Positions 1 through 10,775 are shown, counted from the first letter of the stretch. The stretch: 64,000 nucleotides of DNA from Loripinus fragilis (GCA_964019695.1 OZ026516.1:96782368-96846367), one strand, 5' to 3'. Made by a program: numbers and translations. The notes: generated from the letters alone by a model not told the origin.

Positions 1-25
1 TATCGGTTTCAGCTATGTCTTTTTA

Positions 26-664
26 TTAAGGACGATAAATCACAGTGTCTTCACCGGGAAACACCTTGGTTCAAAAACGATACTCATCTTGTCCAGATGG
101 AGAGAAATCCAAAACGAGATAACCGTACGGGTTAGATGTAGCGTCTTTATAAGCTTCCATAAGAAAATCAGCTTTCCCTAAGAAAGCCTGACGTCCTAAA
201 CACTGAATCTGAGCCACGTCCCTTGGATTTTTCATAAGAATCAATATGTGGGTGTTCAAATTAATAGTGCCACTATGTTTGCCTTTACAATACAAGTTCT
301 GATTGAGATATAACAGACTCAAGTGTCGGTGATGCATGCCTTTGACAAATAAATTTTCCATTTCCAGCGATGACGTCACACTATCCCTCAACTCGTCTAA
401 CACCACTAAGTTGCACACAGTTTCATCTGCGATATCGTTTAATTCTTCTTCAGAAGGTAACCCACAACGGAAAGTGATCAAGGGTAAATCCCGTTCCATA
501 ACTTCAAACAATGGTTGGTATATGCCGTAGCAATACAATACTTTTTACGGAGGGTTATTAAACATCTCATCTTTGTGACGTAAAAGGCGGAATAACCAGG
601 TGGTCTTGCCACTACACATAGCTCCAGACACGGAAATTGATGTGCATTCCGGGAAGGGATGCAT
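26..664 (-). pseudogene. Polinton/Maverick packaging ATPase, broken
   Basis: The minus strand encodes an FtsK/HerA (A32-like) packaging ATPase of the Polinton/adinto-like type, the motor that loads DNA into capsids. A Walker A motif GAMCSGKT lies close to the N-terminus, shortly after an HPF motif typical of this family, and a Walker B-like LVVLDEL follows about 65 residues later. The tail (FSPSGQDEYRF and beyond) also fits. Total length, about 212 codons, is near the usual family size. Two in-frame stops break it: one about 30 residues after Walker A (near 540) and one close to the C-terminus (71-73); the frame then resumes to a final TAA at 26-28. The ATG at 662-664 is the likely original start. 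It lies in the same orientation as the DNA polymerase remnant at 1331-2035, so both probably come from one integrated element. Non-functional as it stands. Confidence 0.82.
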
Positions 665-689
665 TTTGAAAATGAGGAGATGACTTATA

Positions 690-1330
690 AACAGCTCCTT
701 TTATAATGTTTGACAGACGAGACCGAAACGTATTTTCTTTTTATGGACACAAGGCTGTAGTTATTCAAATACATTTAAGTCCACCACCATGACAGTGGTT
801 CTCTTGTTCGTTGGCAAGTGATTGTGGCATCCCTTATGTGTGGGTTTTGTTTTGTAGCGCAGTGTCTTTATAATGGGAGAGAGAGAGAGAGAGCAGGTAT
901 TTCTGACTCACTGTTGGTGTATGAATGTGACATATCCTGGACATTTTGGCGTACTTTTCGTTTAAAACTATATAATTTCAAACCACAAAATAGTCATTTC
1001 CAAAACAGTTTTATTAGAATATATACATATAAAATACACACACATATACATCGTTTAAAACTATATAATTTCAAACCACAAAATAGTCATTTCCAAAACA
1101 GTTTTAACAGAATATATACATATAAAATGCACACACACATAAACAAACAATATATACACACACCCAAATCATGAAAAAAAAATCTAAGAGAAAAAAATGT
1201 CCATGAACCAATTGTAAAATGGTCCACATAAATAACATAAATCAGGATAAAGCGTCAGTGTCTATACGCATAAACTACTTTCACAGGGTAATGAGTCACA
1301 TAAGATATGATAAGTGCACATTTGTCAGTC
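690..1330. other. Spacer inside the Polinton remnant
   Basis: No coding sequence is supported between the ATPase and polymerase remnants. It holds a (GA)n run near 875-890, a 93-bp tandem duplication, and A-rich and CA-rich sequence. Other Polinton genes (integrase, capsid, protease) are not seen here, so the element is internally deleted or truncated. Confidence 0.6.
959..1144. repeat. Two-copy 93-bp tandem duplication
   Basis: Two copies begin with CGTTTAAAACTATATAATTT (at 959 and 1052) and are nearly identical over 90 bases, ending in ATATACATATAAAAT and a CA-rich tail. A recent tandem duplication in AT-rich sequence; the open frame across it is incidental. Confidence 0.9.
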
Positions 1331-2035
1331 TTAATTGTCAGAATGGAGGATGTTTAGCAACTCTTCCTCCGAGAGATGGTCTATCACGTCGTCCACCTCT
1401 GGTTCCATTTGAATTTTCCTTGGGCACAGCACAATGTCTAATGGAACTGTATGGATCCCGTCATCTAGGACCCTTCGCTTACAATAAAAGTAAGAGAACC
1501 CGCATCGAGTTTGTTGGTAACTAAAGATTCCATTGTTTCTCACGCGGAACCCTTTGTTATGTCCTGAAGTGGGTTTCCCGGTACGCAAGACCCCTTAAAA
1601 GATGTTAAGTGGTTTCTTGAGTAAACGCTCAGAGACTCCTTTGGAACTAAATTTACACTCTAGGGTGGTCCTGGCACTGTATTGTAGCCTCTTCGGGCGT
1701 AGTTTTCTGGCTTTTCTGGTCAAGCGTGACGCAGTCATGAGGGCACTTGTAGCTTTGGAGGTGATGGTCTTGCTCACGATATATGTCTTGGAACGTAAAC
1801 CTATCATTTGTTCTCCTTCGTATTCCGTTTTTAAGAGACCAAGCACTCTCTTGTCATATTTGGCGTGTGTTTTAAAGCATTCCCGGGGTAACCAACGGTC
1901 TCCAACGGAATTATACTGGTCATTGCATAACCCCGTGAGTCCACATTGGTAATCCGCTAGCTTTTCCGGTTTGATGACTTCCTTGAGACATGGAGCTGAT
2001 AAAGCCATATAGGCGGTGTAATGCAGTGACGGCAT
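1331..2035 (-). pseudogene. Polinton DNA polymerase B, C-terminal part, broken
   Basis: The minus strand matches the C-terminal third of the protein-primed family-B DNA polymerase of Polintons. Recognisable blocks are ALSAPCLKEVIKPEKL, a WLPRECFKTHAKYDKRVLGLLK block, the KFSSKGVS motif, and a final region with NKGFRVRN, a YQQTRCGFSYFYCKRRVL block and PLDIVLCP. One in-frame TAA (1595-1597) splits it into two frames that are otherwise in register. The 5' part of the gene is missing. At the N-terminal edge the frame reads YTAYMAL, where the family's Asp-rich palm motif is expected, and no aspartates are visible there. It lies upstream of, and in the same direction as, the ATPase remnant. Dead remnant of an old virus-like transposon. 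Confidence 0.8.
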
Positions 2036-2209
2036 GGGAAAATTTCTGCGTTACCCGATACTCCCATTGTTATTGGTCTGATATACGATATCCCTTTGTT
2101 ATACGATACCCCATTGTTCTAAAGTGCACCCATTGTTCGTGCACAGTCATGTGTGCACAGAGCCTGTGGCCTTGTAGGCTGATCAAATAAATGTTATCTA
2201 CTACTGCAG

Positions 2210-2856
2210 CACAAACAACAACAACAATAGGGTCAACGACAACAGTGTCAACGACATTAGTGCCAACGACAACAACGACAACAGGGTCAACGACAACAAC
2301 GACAACAGGGTCAACGACAACAGGGCCAACGACAACGACGACTACAGGGACAACGACAACGACGACAACAGCGCCAACGACAACGACGACAACAGGGACA
2401 ACGACAACAACGACAACAGCGCCAACGACAACGACGACAACAGGGACAACGACAACGACGACAACAGCGCCAACGACAACGACGACTACAGGGACAACGA
2501 CAACGACGACAACAGCGCCAACGACAACGACGACTACAGGGACAACGACAACGACGACAACAGCGCCAACGACAACGACGACAACAGCGCCAACGACAAC
2601 AACGACAACAGGGCCAACGACAACAACGACAACAGGGTCAACGACAACAGGGTCCACGACAACAACGACAACAGGGTCAACGACAACAGGGCCAACGACA
2701 ACGACAACCACCGTTCCATCAACAACAGAAGAGTCCAGCTCCACAAACACTTGGTTGATAGTTGCTATAGCGGTCCCATGTAGCGCGGCGTTTGCCTTTA
2801 TCGTCACTTGTATAATCATCATGTGTCTGCGAAAGAGAAAACAAAAACAGGCAAAG
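2210..2856 (+). CDS. Internal exon: Thr-rich mucin-like stalk plus transmembrane helix
   Basis: This is an open block of about 215 codons. About 165 residues are nearly pure threonine broken by G, P, A and S, in units such as APTTTTTTG, a likely heavily O-glycosylated stalk. After PSTTEESSSTNT comes one hydrophobic helix (WLIVAIAVPC... to ...TCIIIMC) followed by LRKRKQKQ, so type I topology (outside stalk, cytoplasmic basic tail) is expected. A 3' splice site (CTACTGCAG, AG at 2208-2209) gives a phase-1 start, usual for extracellular modules, and a strong donor AAG|GTAAGG follows at 2857. An ATG at 2191 is an alternative start without a signal peptide. The head domain would lie in exons outside or left of the window; I do not know which gene it is. 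Confidence 0.6.
2212..2712 (+). repeat. Coding minisatellite (ACN repeats, 48-bp higher unit)
   Basis: An AACGACNACG-type repeat encoding polythreonine. The main block repeats with a 48-bp (16-codon) period, T-runs separated alternately by G and by A-P; the 3' part uses shorter G-S and G-P units. No stop interrupts the Thr frame. Length is probably polymorphic. Confidence 0.9.
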
Positions 2857-3740
2857 GTAAGGTGCTTTCTTCAGTTAAGAGTCACTTTAGTTGCCCCAAA
2901 TGAATGTCTAGTCAGGGTCATCACTGCATGCAGAATGTATTATTCATTTTTAAAATGAAAATAAATGTACTATTCATTTTAAATAAAAATAAATTATTAC
3001 ACCAAACTATCCTTAAATTGAAAATGGACTCGTACAAACAGAAATTAAAGCTGCATAGTCTGTAACTTTTGATCTTTTCATTTTAGAAATAATGTTTCGA
3101 TTTTTCAAGAACACAGTAAAAATACTAAACTTCATGTATACATTTTACCTTTTTCGTAATAATTCACAAATTATTAGTGCAAAAACAACAGCATTCATGT
3201 TTACAATTAACTGTCTAGAATTATTGGAGGGACGCAAATAATTACAAACAAGAGAAAAAACACTTGTTTTTATAAGATTATTCACTTTTCCATGCAGTTT
3301 TCAGCTGTAGAAATTAGATTTATTGTGAAAGCATAACTTTATTCTACTTTTACAAATGATTTAAAAAAACAATATTTTTTTTTCGAAAACTGTTCATAGT
3401 TACAGAGTATGCAGCTTTAACATATGCGTCCATTCGGCTATATAGGTAAAACACTATGTGATGAGTAGTTTCGTATGAACTGTCCTATTTAAACTGATTT
3501 ACATGTAGGCTATGCATGGCTATACCAAAGGGCGTAGACAGTTTGAGAGTAATATCCTATATTTCCATAAGAGCCGATATAATATTATGGCAAACCCAAA
3601 GGTAAACCAGAAGATATCATGGGAATCGTCGCGAGAGAGCCTGTTTTGGGGGTTTTCGACAATGCGAGTTTCAAACAAGTCTCTTCAGCTACGGTGACTA
3701 GCTAGAAAATTGAAATTTCACTTGTAGCATGTTTACATAT
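2857..3740. other. AT-rich non-coding stretch (intron-like)
   Basis: Downstream of the donor of the Thr-rich exon nothing coding is visible. Around 3655-3720 is a short piece (CTAGCTAGAAAATTGAAATTTC) that recurs inverted near 26645-26700, so a small dispersed repeat fragment. Confidence 0.5.
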
Positions 3741-3749
3741 GGTACTTTG

Positions 3750-3935
3750 CAAAATGCGAATAACAAAGGCGCTGATCAGACTGCGCGGATGCGCAGGCTG
3801 GTCTGCGCCTGTGTTGTTCGCAAACCCCCGAAGACAGGTTTTCTCGCGTGGGCGGCTCAAATCAGAGCGGTCTGTCAGTTTGATACATGTAAGCGTCTAA
3901 GATGGGCTCATGAAGAAATGATGGGTCCTTAGCCA
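3750..3935 (+). repeat. Dispersed hairpin repeat, GATCAGACTG family, copy 1
   Basis: GCGAATAACAAAGGCGCTG... pairs imperfectly with ...CTGCGCCTGTGTTGTTCGC, a hairpin of about 65 bases, followed by AACCCCCGAAGACAGGTTTT. The same arrangement recurs at 10605-10775 and, diverged, at 40925-41135; shorter relatives occur at 7455 and 28565. Unclassified short interspersed repeat. Confidence 0.75.
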
Positions 3936-4067
3936 CCAATGAGTGCCATATCCGACAGGGCGGATTCCAGACTAACCTGGGTCTTCGCTGGGTTTGAAGT
4001 CAAATTATATTTACGCTCATATGATCCATTGCGGTCTCTCGTGAACTAATTTACAAGTCTCTCAGTA

Positions 4068-4507
4068 TCACACTGGTAAATGTATACGTCGATTTGCTGG
4101 TATTTACGCGTATTGCCGGTACTTCATAGAACGGATGTGGTAGATATTGGTGTTGATACTATATAGAAAAACATGCCGTATGCCAAAGAGACTATGGAAT
4201 TCGATCATTTTTAAGAAGTCCGCATGCACATGGCGATTTATGTAAGCATTTAGAATAGATTCGAGTACCTATCCGGATGATAGGTATTCGAATGGTACTC
4301 GAGTCTATTCCTAAATGCTTACATAAATCGCCATGCACATACTGAATACTTAAAAATGATAGGATTCTATAGTTCCTTTGGCATATGGCATGTTTTTCTA
4401 TATAATATTAACACCGGCAAAAATATAAATACCTACCACATCAGCTCTATGAAGCACCGGCAATATGCGTAAATACCGGCAAAGCGACGTATACATTTAC
4501 AGTGTGA
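4068..4507. mobile_element. Foldback (palindromic) MITE, about 440 bp
   Basis: Almost the whole interval is one imperfect palindrome. The left arm GTAAATGTATACGTCG answers the right arm CGACGTATACATTTAC; further in, AAAAACATGCCGTATGCCAA pairs with TTGGCATATGGCATGTTTTT and CGATTTATGTAAGCATTTAG with CTAAATGCTTACATAAATCG. The centre is near 4282 between GAGTACCTATC and GATAGGTATTC. No protein. Recent enough to keep both arms well matched. Confidence 0.85.
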
Positions 4508-4577
4508 GTATGCATATCACTCTCTGCATTGACTGTTCATTGTTAAACATCTAAAACCATTTAAGCCTAGCGTCCGC

Positions 4578-4730
4578 TTTGTTTGGTTTGATTCTTTACG
4601 TCCCATTCAACAACTATGGTCATGTGGGGATGGCCAGTTCACCAAACCACACTTTTTTTTTCCTGGGCAAGCTTGACTAAGCAATTAACCAGTATTTCGT
4701 GCATATACTTTCGCTTGTAACTGACAGCAA
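4578..4730 (-). mobile_element. SINE-1 fragment, 3' part
   Basis: The reverse complement matches the middle and tail of the SINE at 5501-5829 (TCAGTTACAAGCGAAAGTAT, then AAGCTTGCCCAGGAAAAA and GGGACGTAAAG). The tRNA head is missing. Confidence 0.85.
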
Positions 4731-4998
4731 CCCGTGTCCGTTTTGTGTAAAATAGGCAAAAGTGCAGACCCAGATCAGACGCCGCGGTCCCCACTGTTTG
4801 CTCATGTAATGATCTATTAGATTTTGAATAAAAATGAAAACTACCACCCAACAACCCTTTAACAGAAGTGGACTAGTTCAATTGATCAGAACTATGCTTT
4901 TTGTGAAGAATTAAGATGACACTACGACTGTGTAATCACAGCCTAAACATAAGTTGTAGATATTATTTACCAGAAGTGTCACATTGAGTGTCACAAAC

Positions 4999-5279
4999 CA
5001 TGAGCGGATCCAGAAAGTTTTTCAGAGGGGGTCCAACTTTTTTTTTTAGTTTATGAGTGGATCCAAATTCAACTAAAATCGGCCATCATCGGCCCGCCAG
5101 CGTAACGCCATTTAAATGGCGTTTCGCTGGCGTGCCGATGATTGCCCAACATTGTATGCTGGCTACATAGATTTGTGATTTTAAGTTTTAAGGGGATCCG
5201 GACCAGTATTGCTAAGAGACCCTATATTTTTGTGATTTTTCAGGGGGGTCCGGACCCCCCCCCTCTGGATCCGCACATG
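4999..5279 (+). mobile_element. GGATCCAGA-end MITE, copy 1 (full length)
   Basis: Terminal inverted repeats read CATGNGCGGATCCAGA at both ends. Inside are GGGGGTCCAAC near the left end, a central palindrome (CGCCAGCGTAACGCCATTTAAATGGCGTTTCGCTGGCG) quoted here only as the core CGCCATTTAAATGGCG, and GTCCGGACCCCCCC near the right end. At least four more copies or halves are in the window: 11912-12099, 20688-20846, 46532-46704 and 47074-47273. Confidence 0.85.
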
Positions 5280-5500
5280 CAAACTAAGTTTTGAGCTATG
5301 GTCCCTATTATGAATTAGTTCTTTAATCGGTACCAACAGTTAACTGGCTTTGATGTTACAGGTCAGACATATATTGTGCGAGAAACCAGAAAGAGCGTTT
5401 TCAGCAATAAGACAGTTGAAAAGAGGACTTCGATTTAATGAAGTAGCGAAAACACACAGTACAGACAAAGCCAAACAAGGGGTAGGTGCAATCTGCTAGT

Positions 5501-5829
5501 ACCGGGCCGCTTAGCGCAGTCGGTAACGTGTCTGGCTACAGATGCGTATCTGACTGCAAATCCAGGCGTCGCGAGTTCGATCCCGGCCCGGTCCCATACT
5601 TTCGTGGAGATTGATCATGAAATTATTTCTACGGTCATTCTCCTCCCTTCCGCTGAATCATTCATGAAGGGTTGTTGTCAGTTACAAGCGAAAGTATGTG
5701 CACGAAGTACTGGTTAACGGCTTGTTCAAGCTTGCCCAGGAAAAAAGTGTGGTTAGGTGTACTGACCGTCCCGCAGTGACCATAGCTGTTGACTTGGGAC
5801 GTAAAGCAACAAAACAAACAAACAAACAA
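5501..5829 (+). mobile_element. SINE-1, tRNA-headed, full length
   Basis: The head has a clear Pol III A box (TTAGCGCAGTCGG, about 5511) and B box (GAGTTCGATCCC, about 5573), with GGGCCG and CGGCCC able to form an acceptor-like stem. The A-B spacing, about 60 bases, is longer than in a normal tRNA, so this is tRNA-derived and not a functional tRNA. A conserved central domain follows (about 5665-5790), then the tail GGGACGTAAAGCAAC and an (ACAA)n end. An inverted fragment is at 4578-4730. It may belong to the metazoan MetaSINE group; that is an inference. Confidence 0.85.
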
Positions 5830-6237
5830 TTTGCTAGTAACAATACGAGGGGCATTTGTGAAGTACATATGTGCATCATCTAAAGTGGTCCTGCATCTAA
5901 AATGGTCCTGGCATCTATTTTGGTCCCAAATTGCCTCTAAATTGGTCCCGGCTGTCATCTATTTTGGCACGTTAAGCAGACTCTGAAATGATCCCCGTTA
6001 TATTCCTATGGCGTCTAAAACTGCACAGAAATGTTTAAGTAGGTATGAGTGCATGAGATTTAAAAAGAATCCCTATTATGTCGAAAAAGGACTTAGCATG
6101 CACATGCAGTGCATGCTCGAAATGAATAGGTTTTTATACACTGGCGGAAATGTTAGGCAAAATATTTGGAAAAAATCAAATTGAAATTTGGAACCTTTTT
6201 AACGACCATTAACGATTTGGTGCCAAATAATTTTTAA

Positions 6238-6730
6238 ATTCTGTCCCAACCCCCCAACTTTGAAAAAGTTGAAGGGGCATATTGCTTTTGGCTTGTCCGT
6301 CGGTGCGTCCGTCCTTCTGTCGGTTACAAATTTAAGATCGGGTTTTGAAATTTCATGGATGGATTCCTCATCAAAAAATAACTGACCCATATTTTTTAAA
6401 TCTGGATTATCTCCCTTTTGTGAAGTTATGCGACTTTTAAAGGGTCATAATGAAATATTGTTATCAGGATATTTGAAAAACTATAACAGCTAGGAGCTTC
6501 AAACTTGCTCAGCTTATAGCTGATAAAGAGTAGATTAGCTGGTGAAAATTATAAAAAATCAATTTTTAATTATAGCCCTTTGCAAATTTGGACATAGAAA
6601 ATACGTATCTCAAAAACCATTACAGCGAGAAGCTTCAAATTTGCTCAGCTTATAGAGGATAAGGAGTAGATTACCTGGGGATTTTTTTTTATCATTTTTT
6701 TACTTATTGCCCTTAGCAAATTTTGTCATA
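6238..6730. repeat. Degenerate internally repeated element
   Basis: It starts with the GGCTTGTCCGTCGGTGCGTCC block seen widely in molluscan intergenic DNA. Two to three diverged copies follow of a unit of about 150 bases containing AGCTTCAAACTTGCTCAGCTTATAG (short form GCTCAGCTTATAG at about 6505 and 6645). No coding. Confidence 0.6.
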
Positions 6731-7282
6731 GAAAACTTGATATATCGAAAACCGTTTCAAAATTAAGATAGTTACGTTGCCAATGTACCATATATGCTCG
6801 CTGGTCCAGAGCCACTCTGTATAGATAGCTGCTATGCCGCTGTAACTGCAACAAATATGCTTGCTGTCCAAGTTTAGCTACCACAAACACAGCTGCTTTT
6901 CAAACATGCCTACTGGTTGAGAGCTGCGGCAAGATGAATATTTGCTGAACCGTTCAACATGCCTTCCGATCTTGAGCCACTCAATCATGCATGCCCACCG
7001 GCGTGGTGCTTCTGTATCTGCATTTTGAAAAAAAAATCCAGGGGAAGAATTTCTTATATTTTTATACTAAACTGCCATCTTGTACACATTCTTATTTTAT
7101 CTGTTTTTTGTTACAGTCTAAGCGTCTTCAGTTAGATTCTAACTTGATAGCAAACAATTTAAGAGAGGAAAAAATGGGTTGAGACATTTTTTTCAATATC
7201 ACACAAATTTTCACTTATAATTGGCCTCCATCTTGGACGCCATCTTGGATATATCATTCATAATCTCTACTTAAAGGCCAAC

Positions 7283-7560
7283 TATTGTTGCCATCCTAAA
7301 AACATTACGAGACAAATATGAACCTCGACATGTGCTTTCCAACAATGTGGCATTTAGACAAGACTTGTAGACTCGGACGACCCTGTGTAGCCACCTTTTA
7401 AGCTTAGAAACCCCAAATGATGTTCGGTCAGTAGAATATTCAAGCGAATAGCAAAGGCAAAGGCTGGTCTGAGTCCTTGCTGGTCGCACATACCACACTG
7501 TTTGGAAATATCATGTAACGGTTCAACTGTCATGGTATTCTGATCTGAGCAAAAAAACAA
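7283..7560 (+). repeat. Unclassified dispersed repeat D, copy 1
   Basis: It aligns with 28425-28660 in the same orientation: CAACAATGTGGCATTTAGACAAG, TTTTAAGCTTAGA, AATGATGTTCGGTCAGTAG, AGCAAAGGC..., and CATACCACACTGTTTGGAAATATCATG have direct counterparts. No TIR or poly-A tail identified. Confidence 0.75.
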
Positions 7561-7852
7561 CATAATTTATATGTTTGTAAGGATTCGAAATTTCATATTC
7601 AACTGACAGGAAGGTGAGCATGAAAAAAAGTTGTATAATCCGGGGATCTAGGGTTTGTTTTGTTGAACACTAGAGGTTAATTTTTTATTCCTCAATTATT
7701 AATTTTTAAGAAACGCATCGAAAGCGTCTCAAGACGCTACTAACAGATGCTTCTGAATGGAATCAGATAAAAGATGCTTCGCCACCGAATTTTACGAGAT
7801 TTGCCAACTTTACGCACAAAAAATCCATAATGAGATGATTTTTTTCATACAG

Positions 7853-8008
7853 GGTTACCTTGGCTGGGTGGACCGCAACAGTATGGTAACACCGTTTCGG
7901 GTAGCCGCATTTGACTTGCCAGACAGTACAGTTGAGAAACCAGTCTACAGTGATCCCGTCCAAACCACATTTGGATACCACGTGATCATGGTTGAGGCAA
8001 AGAAATGA
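7853..8008 (+). CDS. PIN4: Parvulin-type peptidyl-prolyl isomerase, last exon (PIN4-like)
   Basis: The exon encodes [12 protein letters not shown]..., FRVAAFDLP, and ends [20 protein letters not shown] before TGA (8006-8008). This is the C-terminal half of a parvulin PPIase domain: the GxLGW strand, the xxFxxAAF helix and the FGYHxIxVE strand are characteristic, and ending a few residues after it fits PIN4 (parvulin-14/17), a small nuclear and mitochondrial prolyl isomerase linked to ribosome biogenesis. A good acceptor (TTTTTTTCATACAG) ends at 7852 and the exon begins in phase 0. The in-frame sequence 7757-7852 is intron. AATAAA at 8439-8444 could be the polyadenylation signal. I could not find the upstream exons to the left, so a processed or partial copy is not excluded, although the splice site argues for a true exon. 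Confidence 0.85.
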   Translation, partial: GYLGWVDRNSMVTPFRVAAFDLPDSTVEKPVYSDPVQTTFGYHVIMVEAKK

Positions 8009-8604
8009 GTGCTGGTCTTCAACTTTTGCCTACGTTTGGAACAACTGCGGCTGATGTTATCCAGCCGTCTTTACACATTCACAGCGCACCATATTTACAT
8101 AAACAAGACATTTGCCTAGCGTCCCAGAAAGGAGACACCTCTTAGATTGCACTATGCATAGGTGTAGCTACCATTACGCAATTACGCACATGCAAAAGAA
8201 CATTCTCGCGAGACCTGGCGATACCTCATCTAGATTTCTCGCATTTCGCCCTTTGCATCATGGGTAACTAGCGATATTTGGCTAGTCCCGTTCAATTCTC
8301 GCACTTCTGTAGTGACCGAATTTATTGTTAAAAATAGCCAAAAGTTAAATTTTGACAGTTTATCATTTCTCTTTTAGTCAATATTTTCTGGATATAAAGC
8401 CCCGAGTCATGCAAGCAGTGATTGCATAAAAATATTTTAATAAAAATGGCGGTTCAATCCCAGTGTGCACCGAGCGAAAGGCGACAGGTTTGTTCGTGCT
8501 AGCGAGCTTCCTGTTTGCAACAATGGCAAAAGAAATAATGTACATATTCAAATGGAATCACAGAATTTAGAAATGGTGTTTTCTTTTAATTTATTGGACT
8601 GCTG

Positions 8605-8650
8605 TTAAAGGAAAGAATTCGCTCCCTCCGGGTGCGAATTCTTTCCTTAA
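8605..8650. repeat. Near-perfect 46-bp palindrome
   Basis: TTAAAGGAAAGAATTCGC faces GCGAATTCTTTCCTTAA across an 11-base loop. It resembles the centre of a foldback MITE; no flanking TIR recognised. Confidence 0.8.
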
Positions 8651-8854
8651 AGAGAAGAACCCATTGTGAAAAGGGGAGCAGTTGACGAAAATCACTGCTC
8701 GTTTCAGTTTAAATGTACCCCATTTGATGCGTGATTATTGTAGCGTTCTGGCTACGCCCTTGCACGTAGCGAGATACTGTGTGTCATATGTCTTTGCCGT
8801 CGTATAAGCTATATTGTGTATCTAAAATATTTTTCACATTTCACATGTTAAATA

Positions 8855-9069
8855 CTGTAAATTCGGAAATTTTCGCGAGAGTTTATTTTTCGCGAAACTT
8901 CGCATGTGCGAAGTTTCGTGAAAATCAAACCCTCTTGAATTGGCGATTTCACTCTGTCGTTTACCGATATAGGTAAATCATACTATGTTCGCGATTTTTA
9001 CGTCGCAATTTATGTCTTTTAACGCTATTCGCGCCAATAAAATTCTCGCGAAAATTTCCGAATTTACAG
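8855..9069. mobile_element. MITE with TA target site, 215 bp
   Basis: TIRs CTGTAAATTCGGAAATTTTC and its complement are flanked by TA on each side, as for Tc1/mariner insertion. Several CGCGAA motifs and an internal palindrome CTTCGCATGTGCGAAG are present. No ORF. Confidence 0.85.
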
Positions 9070-9546
9070 TACTGAACTATTCGAACACGATTTGAAGATT
9101 GATGGTGGAAGGGTTTATTCGGTATAAATTGGTAGCTACGTCAAATTGTGTGAATTTCCTTTATATCTCATATAAGAAAGATCAAACTACAAATAAGTCT
9201 AGAGACCTGATTTTAGGCATCTGTGTTTCTGTATGGATTTAGGGAGCATGAATATTCACAAGTCTCAGTGATCCTCGTTGTCTCTCTACGGGGGTTGGAG
9301 ATTAAATTTTGCATGATGAAGGTATATGGTCGTTGCCTCTATGTACCCAGCTAGCAGAAGAGTCGCTCAGCCAATTTAATGAATGTTTTCAAAACAAGCT
9401 TAAACTATAACTGTCAACATTGGGGTATGCTTTACATGTGTATTTTGATTTTCCTATTTGACACGTTTTGATTTAATTACGACATTTTGTGTTTCTTGAA
9501 ATCTATCCTTATTTTGATCAAATGATAATGAAATATCACCGTAAAG

Positions 9547-9776
9547 TACTGTCATGCCAGCCAAGAGTGACAGTGACGTCATGTTTTGTTTAATAAAATT
9601 ATCAGGGACTTATGATCGATTGATCACTTGTGTATTAATCCTATCCGCAGGATAGAATTAATACACATGTAATCTATCGATTCGCGTTAACGCAAGTTGG
9701 GTTTACAAGTTAATGCTTACTTTAAAATTGTAAACACAAATTTATGTAATTGTCACTGTTGGTTGGCACGACAGTA
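9547..9776. mobile_element. MITE with TACTGTC ends, 230 bp
   Basis: The left end TACTGTCATGCCAGCCAAGA matches the complement of the right end (TTGGTTGGCACGACAGTA). The centre is a palindrome, GTATTAATCCTATCC...GGATAGAATTAATAC. TA at each end suggests a TA target duplication. Confidence 0.8.
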
Positions 9777-9939
9777 GGAAGTAAAGATACGGTTGAGGGA
9801 TATCTGATACTGAGTTTATTAATTCTCGTCTAAGCTCTATTAAACAGTCTATTATTTATTTCGGGAATTATGTTTTTGGTCAGAATACACTGGGTTTTAC
9901 TGATTGGCAAAACAAATAGACCATTGGCCTTCTATGGCC

Positions 9940-10135
9940 GACATAACCTATTCTTGACATACGTTTTATCAACAAACCCTATTCCTGGCATACTTTTTCT
10001 TCATAATCACTATGCTGGCCTCTTGATATGGTTCAATATAACGTATTCCTGGCATACGTTCTGTCAACAAAACCTATTCCTTGCATACGTGGCCACTTCA
10101 TAAGGTTCAACATAACCTATTCCTGACATAGGTTT
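9940..10135 (+). repeat. Degenerate short tandem repeat (CCTATTCCTGGCATACG)
   Basis: About five imperfect copies of AACCTATTCCTGGCATACG with variable spacers. The frame crossing it is an artefact of the repeat. Confidence 0.65.
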
Positions 10136-10406
10136 AGTTAATCAGTAAAGCCTTGCGTTTTCCAAACAAAAACAATGATGTCTGATATTAAATAATAGAC
10201 TGTTTTAAACTGATGAAATACAAATAAGAAATGATGAGGATCATCTATAGCACCAAAAATATACTGAAGGCAGTCGGCTATATTTTGTACAAACGTAGTC
10301 GGAATGGGCTGCATTAAACATGACAATAATAATAATTATACTTGACCAAGTATTTTACCTGTGTTATAGCATTGCAATAGTGTACTTAGGCTAAAATGTA
10401 TCTAGG

Positions 10407-10530
10407 CCTCGAGGTTATAAAACTTGATTTTCTTTCTCAGACTCAAAATAAAGCGCAATGATTGGCTTCTTGCGGACACGTGTCCGCAAGCAGCCAATCA
10501 CTGTACTTTATTTTGAGTTTGAGACATTAG
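10407..10530. mobile_element. CCTCGAGG foldback MITE, copy 1 (3' arm shortened)
   Basis: The left arm CCTCGAGGTTATAAAACTTG and the central palindrome CTTGCGGACACGTGTCCGCAAG are shared with the complete copy at 34374-34517, but the outer part of the right arm is lost here. Confidence 0.85.
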
Positions 10531-10604
10531 AGTGAATCTAAATTGTAAGCCCTTGTTAAATAACGTGGTATGCCACAAACTCAATCAAAAAGTAAATGAG
10601 TTTG

Positions 10605-10775
10605 ATCAGGAAATAGATATGATACTTTCCAATAAGCAAAAATCAAAGGCGCTGATCAGACTGCACGGAAGCGCAGGCTGGTCTGCTCCATTGATGTTCG
10701 CAAACACCGAAGACAGGTTTTCTCGCGTCGTGGCCCAAATAATGATGACATATCACCGCAAAGTAAAGATGGAGT
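10605..10775 (+). repeat. GATCAGACTG hairpin repeat, copy 2
   Basis: Same order as copy 1: AAAGGCGCTGATCAGACTG, GCGCAGGCTGGTCTG, TTCGCAAAC, CGAAGACAGGTTTTCTCGCG. The open frame through it is incidental. Confidence 0.75.

Noticed and set aside
818..1174. 118-codon plus frame
   Set aside because: It crosses the 93-bp tandem duplication and a CA/AT-rich tract; no domain, unusual composition.
2070..2822. 250-codon minus frame, Val/Gly-rich
   Set aside because: It is the antisense of the polythreonine minisatellite and reads through only because of the repeat.
5505..5595. Functional tRNA gene
   Set aside because: The A-B box spacing is too long, the acceptor stem is incomplete, and it continues into a SINE body.
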